Of a DNA stretch of 57,794 bases, positions 53,215 through 57,794 are shown one piece after another (position 1 is the stretch's first letter; each line of letters opens with the position of its first letter). The translations under genes and the position numbers were made by a program. The stretch lies in the NCBI RefSeq assembly GCF_913060805.1, contig NZ_CAJXTC010000033.1, positions 1 through 57,794 on the forward strand. Direction: 5' to 3'. This stretch comes from an uncultured Draconibacterium sp. (GTDB taxonomy: Bacteria; Bacteroidota; Bacteroidia; Bacteroidales; Prolixibacteraceae). The notes beneath the pieces are model-generated. The model worked only from the letters and a program-made list of their open reading frames with translations, was not told the origin of the DNA and did not search any database.

Positions 53215-53376
53215 ATGTCATTTCTTCATCTTCTGTATTTAGGCCATGAAAGTTTAGTAATGTTATTAGTCCTTATCGCCAACATATTTACAGTCTCACA
53301 ACATGAAAAGGAATTTGAAGAAGTGCTGGGTATTGCCTGCCTAACTAACCTACATAAAATTCAGGCAATCACCTAA
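53215..53376 (+). CDS. Small ORF, 53 residues, possibly a decayed secreted protein gene
   Basis: ATG 53215 to TAA 53374-53376, starting 10 bases after the promoter motif. The product has a hydrophobic stretch resembling a signal peptide (VMLLVLIANIFTVSQ) followed by a short charged part (HEKEFEEVLGI). It could be a small exported peptide, the remains of a longer secreted gene like those at 53681 and 56554, or part of a non-coding transcript ending at the hairpin at 53403. Weak evidence; coding status undecided. Confidence 0.35.
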   Translation: MSFLHLLYLGHESLVMLLVLIANIFTVSQHEKEFEEVLGIACLTNLHKIQAIT

Positions 53377-53402
53377 AGCCTCCTTAGATATTAAGTTTTG
53401 GG

Positions 53403-53430
53403 CCACCTCTAGTTGTAGAGGTGGTTTCTT
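53403..53430 (+). terminator. Hairpin terminator
   Basis: Stem ccacctct with agaggtgg (53403-53424), then ttt-c-tt. It would end a transcript of about 220 bases started at the 53197 promoter. The rest of the gap to 53680 has no gene. Confidence 0.65.
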
Positions 53431-53680
53431 ATGAAGAGATGTGTAATGGTTAATGCAACAATAATCTTTTATTAGTAGTTATATAAGCGAACTCTTGAAT
53501 GGAAAAACAACGTAGATCATTATTCCAATCCCCCAAATTCCGGCTGCTGATAATAATGTGAAAGCAGTGTTAAAAAATTTCAACATTCTGTAAACTAGGT
53601 GCTATGCCTCGCCACCTTTTTATACCGAAATTTATTTGACATAAAAATCAAAATTAAAAACTATTTAAAACCCAAGAATT

Positions 53681-54148
53681 ATGAAAGCATTAAGAATCAT
53701 TTTAGCAGTCATTGTAGTAACTTGTTTGTTTACTCTTCCAACATCGGCTCAAAACAACCGAGTTATTAAAGAAACCCAAACTATAACTGATGTAAGCATG
53801 CAATTCCCTTGTATGGAGGAATCTATTACCGGGACTATTGTGCTGGAGTCTAGCTACAAATACTTCACCGACAATAATAACCGTGTAGGATTAATACTGC
53901 AACATTATAAAAATACAGGTACGTTTATTGGCGATATAACAGGAACCGAATACACATTGATAGATAGAAATACCGCACACGACATAGCAAATATGACATT
54001 TGATAAGGAAACAGTAAATGTAACATCTATGAGTTGGCTTCTTCAAGATGGGAAAAAAGTAGCACGCATAAAATATTATTTTCATCTAACATTAGTTAAT
54101 GGAGAACCTAAAGCAACATTTGACATATTTGATGTAAAATGCTTTTAA
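53681..54148 (+). CDS. Hypothetical secreted protein
   Basis: A 155-residue protein with signal peptide (to TSAQ, about residue 24). The mature part is beta-rich with two cysteines (FPCMEE and DVKCF at the C-terminus) that could form a disulfide. No family recognised; likely periplasmic. It lies between the two AraC/TPR regulators and is followed by a terminator, so it is a single-gene unit and a plausible target of either regulator (inference). Confidence 0.7.
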   Translation: MKALRIILAVIVVTCLFTLPTSAQNNRVIKETQTITDVSMQFPCMEESITGTIVLESSYKYFTDNNNRVGLILQHYKNTGTFIGDITGTEYTLIDRNTAHDIANMTFDKETVNVTSMSWLLQDGKKVARIKYYFHLTLVNGEPKATFDIFDVKCF

Positions 54149-54221
54149 ACTTCAGCCCAGATATGTAAATAATACAACCAAAAATCAAACATCATAGATT
54201 TTAAGTATTGCCACCTCACAC

Positions 54222-54246
54222 AAAAAGCGGGAACGTTCCCGCTTTT
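54222..54246 (+). terminator. Intrinsic terminator
   Basis: Self-complementary aaaagcgggaacgttcccgctttt, with a T-rich flank. Confidence 0.85.
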
Positions 54247-54322
54247 ATAGTTTTATAACTACCAGTTGTACAAGCCATTATTTCTTTGTAATTTGAATAC
54301 TATTAAACTGATTACAAACTAA

Positions 54323-56374
54323 ATGGCAAATGAATCAACAAACGGAAATGCTTTTATTGAGAAGATAAAAGGGATTGTTGATGCCAATTTAGAAAATGAA
54401 AAGTTTAATCTTTCATCTCTTGCCCGGGAAAGCGGTTTAAGCAAAATTACACTCTATCGTAAAATTAAAGCGGCAACCGGAAAAACAACCAGTCAATTTA
54501 TTCGCGAAATCAGACTTACAAAAGCTAAAGAGCTACTACTCGATGAAGAACTCACTGTAGCAGAAGTTGCTTATAAAGTAGGTTTTGGTAGTGCAACCTA
54601 TTTCAATAAATGCTTTCATGAATATTATGGATGTTCGCCGGGTGAATACAAAAAAACACACCAATATCAGGATACAAATCAACCGAAAAATAAGATCTTA
54701 AAAATATTAGCTCTAAGCATTTCCATCGTCATTGCTGTAGTAGCTGTTTTTACTCTTAAGCACGAAGCGCAAACTGAAAATGTTATTGAAATAATTGTAT
54801 CACCTATCGAATTTTCAGGAAGCAGCGAGAATGAGTTTTGGGCTATTGGAATAAACGAAGTCATAATTAATGAGCTATCGGCAATTAAGAACTTTTTAGT
54901 TTTAGACCAGAAAATAATAGATGACTATATATCGACAACCGGTAATGAAAAGAAATTAAACAAAAAAGCAGTGCGTGCTTATACGCTGAAATTAACAATG
55001 TTTGAAAAGGATGGAATCAGGATAATCGTGTGGCGCTTAACAAGAAACCACGACGGAGCTGTTGTTCATTCGCAAAAAGATACTATCCCTAAAACTGTTT
55101 CCTATGTAACAGAAAAACTGATTGTTAAAACCATTGCCACCAAATTAGATATTCCAATAAGTGACGAAACAAAACAAAGACTTCAGATCAATGAGCCGAT
55201 TAATCGTACCGCTGAAAAGTATTATCTGCAAGCACTAAAAATTCTCAACGGGAATGAGATTAAAAGAAATCAGGATTTGTACAAAGCAGCAGAAAATTAT
55301 CTATACAAAGCATTAGATGCCGATTCGTTGTTTTACAAAGCTTACGAAGAACTTGCATCGATACACGCCACCAGAAATTACTGGCTTAACATTCATCAAA
55401 CCAACTTTATGGATTCCTCGCTCTACTTTGCTAATAAAGCCATTCAGATCAGCCAGAATTCATACAAAGGACATTACATCCGCGCTTCGTACTATTATCA
55501 CCGAAACGACACGAAAAAAGCGCTTGAGGAGTTGGATGCGGCAACCAACATAAATCAAAGCTATGTTTATGCTTACGAACTAAAAGGTAAAATTTACCGA
55601 TATATTGATTTGGCAAAGTGTATAGAAAATTACCATTGGGCAGTGCAATTAAGTGGCGAAGTTTATCCTCAAATGCTCCACTCCTTATCCTTTCATTATT
55701 CAGAAGCCGGCTTTTTCGATGAATCGAAATACTATGCCAAACTGGCTTTCGAAATTGATAACGACTCCGTGTTGTGGTACATGTCCTTGGCAGGTTACGA
55801 AAACGCCAATCGAAATAATCAAAAAGGAACAGCCTATTTTTTGAAAGCCTATGCCATAAATCCATTGAATTCAAACCTGCTTTTATTGTTGGGCAAAGCC
55901 TATTCCGATGCCGAACAATACGAACAGGCAGCCCGGTACTTTGATGAGTATATTGATTTTTTAGAACAAAGAAATGCCATCGAAGGACTGGGTGTTGTTC
56001 ATCGGCCAGCATACGTGTACTGGCAGATCGGCAAAAAGGAGGAAGCTGCTTATTATTTCGATCTGCAAATTAAAAACACCTTAAAAGATCTCGACCTAAA
56101 ACGCCCGTTCCATCAGTTCCGATTAATAGATATTGCCGAGGTTTATGCTTTCAACGAAGAAAAAGAGAAAGCCTACAAATACCTTCAATTCATTATCGAC
56201 CAACCGGTGTGCATTCCGTTTTGGCTTTATGATATTGTGAAAAACGATCCTCAGTTTGATAAAATTCGCAACGAGAGTCAGTTTATAGCATTGGAGAAAA
56301 GATATAGAGACAGATTTGAAATGGAACACCAGAAAGTTAAGAACTGGATTTCCGAAAATTCGAAATTTAATTAA
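54323..56374 (+). CDS. Membrane-tethered AraC-type regulator with TPR domain, paralogue 2
   Basis: 683 residues. N-terminal AraC HTH (about 5-110: LARESGLSKITLYRKIKAATGKTTSQF, ELLLDEELTVAEVAYKVGFGSATYFNKCF), one helix (ILALSISIVIAVVAVFTL, about 129-146), a diverged TolB-like segment (IEIIVSPIEFSGSSENEFWAIG), and TPRs from about 290. The HTH halves of the paralogues are clearly alike (both end in VGFGSATYFN), the sensor halves less so, so each may sense a different signal while binding related sites. The start ATG 54323 follows a short gap behind a terminator. Downstream comes the TonB-C-domain protein. Confidence 0.86.
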   Translation: MANESTNGNAFIEKIKGIVDANLENEKFNLSSLARESGLSKITLYRKIKAATGKTTSQFIREIRLTKAKELLLDEELTVAEVAYKVGFGSATYFNKCFHEYYGCSPGEYKKTHQYQDTNQPKNKILKILALSISIVIAVVAVFTLKHEAQTENVIEIIVSPIEFSGSSENEFWAIGINEVIINELSAIKNFLVLDQKIIDDYISTTGNEKKLNKKAVRAYTLKLTMFEKDGIRIIVWRLTRNHDGAVVHSQKDTIPKTVSYVTEKLIVKTIATKLDIPISDETKQRLQINEPINRTAEKYYLQALKILNGNEIKRNQDLYKAAENYLYKALDADSLFYKAYEELASIHATRNYWLNIHQTNFMDSSLYFANKAIQISQNSYKGHYIRASYYYHRNDTKKALEELDAATNINQSYVYAYELKGKIYRYIDLAKCIENYHWAVQLSGEVYPQMLHSLSFHYSEAGFFDESKYYAKLAFEIDNDSVLWYMSLAGYENANRNNQKGTAYFLKAYAINPLNSNLLLLLGKAYSDAEQYEQAARYFDEYIDFLEQRNAIEGLGVVHRPAYVYWQIGKKEEAAYYFDLQIKNTLKDLDLKRPFHQFRLIDIAEVYAFNEEKEKAYKYLQFIIDQPVCIPFWLYDIVKNDPQFDKIRNESQFIALEKRYRDRFEMEHQKVKNWISENSKFN

Positions 56375-56429
56375 TTTATCTGCATACAAAATCCGCTAAA
56401 CCTATGGCATGCAACATCATTTATATAGC

Positions 56430-56516
56430 TGCAAAATAATTTCAATTCAAAAGTAATAGCTTACACCAACTGATAAAATGGTTCTACCTTGAACATGACT
56501 TTAATTCGGAACTTTG
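56430..56516 (+). promoter_or_regulatory. Repeated motif and promoter region downstream of regulator 2
   Basis: TGCAAAATAATTTCAA starts at 56430 and GAACTTTG is at 56509-56516: 79 bases apart, the same as at 53118/53197. The sequence around the second motif, ATTCsGAACTTTGAwTC, is also shared. Confidence 0.55.
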
Positions 56517-56553
56517 ATTCAACAATGTTTTTCAAAAATTAAAGTTCAAAGTC

Positions 56554-57300
56554 ATGAAAACAATTACAATTTTTATTGCAATAGTGCTGGCCGCGTCATC
56601 GCTATTAGCTCAGGACATGAAGAGTAATATCGAAGAAATTAAAGTTACTCCACCCCGATTTACAGGAATAATTCAGAATCCTCAAATTTTAGGAGAGGAC
56701 GATTTTGTATCATTCGAAAAGTACCTGATTAATAACTTGCAATACCCGCAAGAAGTTATCAATAGCGGAGCCGAGGGAACAGAGCTGGTTAGGTTTGAAG
56801 TGAGTGCCGATGGCAAACTATCGTCGTTTGAAGTTTTAAACAGTGTTGACCCTGAAATTGACGAAGCCATTCACGCCATTTTACTAACCACCTGTGGAAT
56901 GTGGAAAGCAGGTGAGGCAAACGGTGATCCGGTGTCGATGCCTAAAGAAATTGCGATCGAATTTAAATGGAAACAATATGAATCGCTAAACAACACCCGC
57001 GATTTTGATGCGCTTGCCAAACTCTATATGACCAAAGGCACCGAACAATTAATGCATAAAAACAATGCTAAAAAAGCATTAAAGTTTTTCAACCATGGAA
57101 TTAATTACCGCCCCAACGAAGACTGTCTTTTAATGGGTCGCTGTTTATGCAAATACGAATTAGGCGACGAAGAAGGCGCGAGGGCAGATTGGGCAAGAAT
57201 ACAAAGTTCAGGCGTATCAGACGAAGCAATTTCACTGCTCGACAACTATAACAACCTAAAAGGATCAACTGATCTGGAATTACAACTGGGTTTAAAATAA
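56554..57300 (+). CDS. Secreted protein with TonB-C-like domain and TPRs
   Basis: A 248-residue protein with signal peptide (to SLLAQ, about residue 20). Residues about 50-135 match the TonB C-terminal domain (YLINNLQYPQEVINSGAEGTELVRFEVSADGKLSSFEVLNS, then MWKAGEANGDPVSMPKEIAIEFKW). Residues about 150-235 form two TPR-like helices with LMHKNNAKKALKFFNHGINYRP. Two cysteines (CLLMGRCLCKYE area) are present. No transmembrane helix other than the signal, unlike true TonB, so it is a periplasmic adaptor. Upstream lies the conserved motif pair shared with the other regulator region. Confidence 0.82.
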   Translation: MKTITIFIAIVLAASSLLAQDMKSNIEEIKVTPPRFTGIIQNPQILGEDDFVSFEKYLINNLQYPQEVINSGAEGTELVRFEVSADGKLSSFEVLNSVDPEIDEAIHAILLTTCGMWKAGEANGDPVSMPKEIAIEFKWKQYESLNNTRDFDALAKLYMTKGTEQLMHKNNAKKALKFFNHGINYRPNEDCLLMGRCLCKYELGDEEGARADWARIQSSGVSDEAISLLDNYNNLKGSTDLELQLGLK

Positions 57301-57355
57301 CATCTCAGCACTTTCACCGGGTCCAGTTGACTAAAACCACCATATATTTAAGCGA

Positions 57356-57388
57356 AAAACCACCTCATTGACTTGAGGTGGTTTTGTA
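57356..57388 (+). terminator. Intrinsic terminator
   Basis: A 12-bp stem aaaaccacctca with tgaggtggtttt, then tgtatttt. Confidence 0.88.
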
Positions 57389-57694
57389 TTTTCATGAGAA
57401 AGAAAAAAGGGCAGCCCAACGACCACCCCCTCACATTCGTAAATGTATAATGATAAAAAATAAGGGTATAACAAGTTTAAGGATTCGCATCCGGAAAGTT
57501 CATTTTTTAGTTCGCTACTTATCAACAACTTACCGTGGATAGCGTTCCATCTTTATGGTCGAATTAAAGGAAATCTCTTCAATCCGAAAGTTCCTAACCC
57601 TGTTATTAACTTTTTCAAATTATGGTGAAAAACGTGCTATATTTGCCACTTCAGCGCTGCTTAATTACTATTAATCAGTAAAAAGCACCAAACC

Positions 57695-57726
57695 TTTGTC
57701 AATCAGAAATCTTTTATTTACTTTTG
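57695..57726 (+). promoter_or_regulatory. Consensus promoter near the window end
   Basis: TTG (57695-57697), 21 bases, TACTTTTG (57719-57726). A second possible -7 (TATATTTG, 57638-57645) lies upstream. The 57389-57694 stretch otherwise shows no gene. Confidence 0.6.
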
Positions 57727-57741
57727 CGGCCAATTAATTTT

Positions 57742-57794
57742 ATGCCGTTTCTATTGAAAGCGATGTTGCGGCGTAAACATTGTATAACAAATAG
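57742..57794 (+). CDS. Possible start of a gene, cut by the window edge
   Basis: ATG 57742 opens a frame of 17 codons to the edge (MPFLLKAMLRRKHC). It lies 15 bases after the consensus promoter. Too short to identify. Confidence 0.3.
   Translation, partial: MPFLLKAMLRRKHCITN

Overview
The window is a piece of a Bacteroidota chromosome. The genes point to an anaerobic or facultatively anaerobic, polysaccharide-degrading member of the Marinilabiliales (Prolixibacteraceae-like); the rank below phylum is inference. The reasons are: Bacteroidetes-type promoter elements (TAnnTTTG, sometimes with TTG 21 bp upstream) and almost no Shine-Dalgarno sequences; SusB-type GH97, GH36, GH29, a sulfatase and an esterase with signal peptides or lipoboxes; Bacteroidota-type families (DUF3127, AraC/TPR regulators, the 59-residue CxxC protein); and many dispersed palindromic intergenic repeats. 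No tRNA, rRNA, CRISPR array or intact insertion sequence was seen.

Layout. 1-7 kb: end of gap (GAPDH), an ABC-type permease, a pair of FKBP prolyl isomerases (one cytosolic, one lipoprotein), a DUF3127 protein with an SSB-like acidic tip, yaaA and an RhlE-like helicase. 7-11.6 kb: an accessory island with two AT-rich hypothetical genes, several repeat families and an eight-unit 42-bp minisatellite, then a small membrane protein and a methyltransferase. 11.6-20 kb: a minus-strand block of secreted GH36 alpha-galactosidase (bracketed by about 140-bp repeats), an octahaem cytochrome fused to HEAT/TPR repeats, an esterase and a sulfatase. 20-31 kb: housekeeping and mixed genes (Ala/saccharopine-dehydrogenase-like enzyme, htpG, a RelE-type toxin-antitoxin pair, a class V aminotransferase, a bile-acid-symporter-like transporter, patatin, a GroES-like protein, a secreted ALEVE-WM repeat protein, map, an acyl-ACP thioesterase). 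31-39 kb: GH97, a small CxxC protein, miaA, cutC, GH29 fucosidase and a SulP transporter preceded by a leader that can fold into a three-way junction.

39-48 kb is an [FeFe]-hydrogenase maturation locus: hydE (minus) diverges from a TM1266-type regulator, hydG and an aspartate ammonia-lyase; hydF lies further on. Between the lyase and hydF sits an insert of two paralogous, exported, Lys/Cys-rich small proteins around a histidine kinase/response regulator pair. The promoter regions of both small genes carry the same three-part TTAAC direct repeat with identical 9/11-bp spacing. This is the best candidate here for an undescribed system: a periplasmic thiol or metal sensing circuit embedded in hydrogenase maturation. 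No hydrogenase structural gene lies in the window.

48-57.8 kb: an SGNH lipoprotein, kynureninase, a hypothetical gene, and two paralogous membrane-tethered regulators (N-terminal AraC HTH, one membrane helix, TolB-like domain, TPRs) alternating with small secreted proteins. Downstream of each regulator there is the same promoter layout: a TGCAAwATAAyTTCAA motif exactly 79 bp before GAACTTTG. This suggests a second, duplicated regulatory module.
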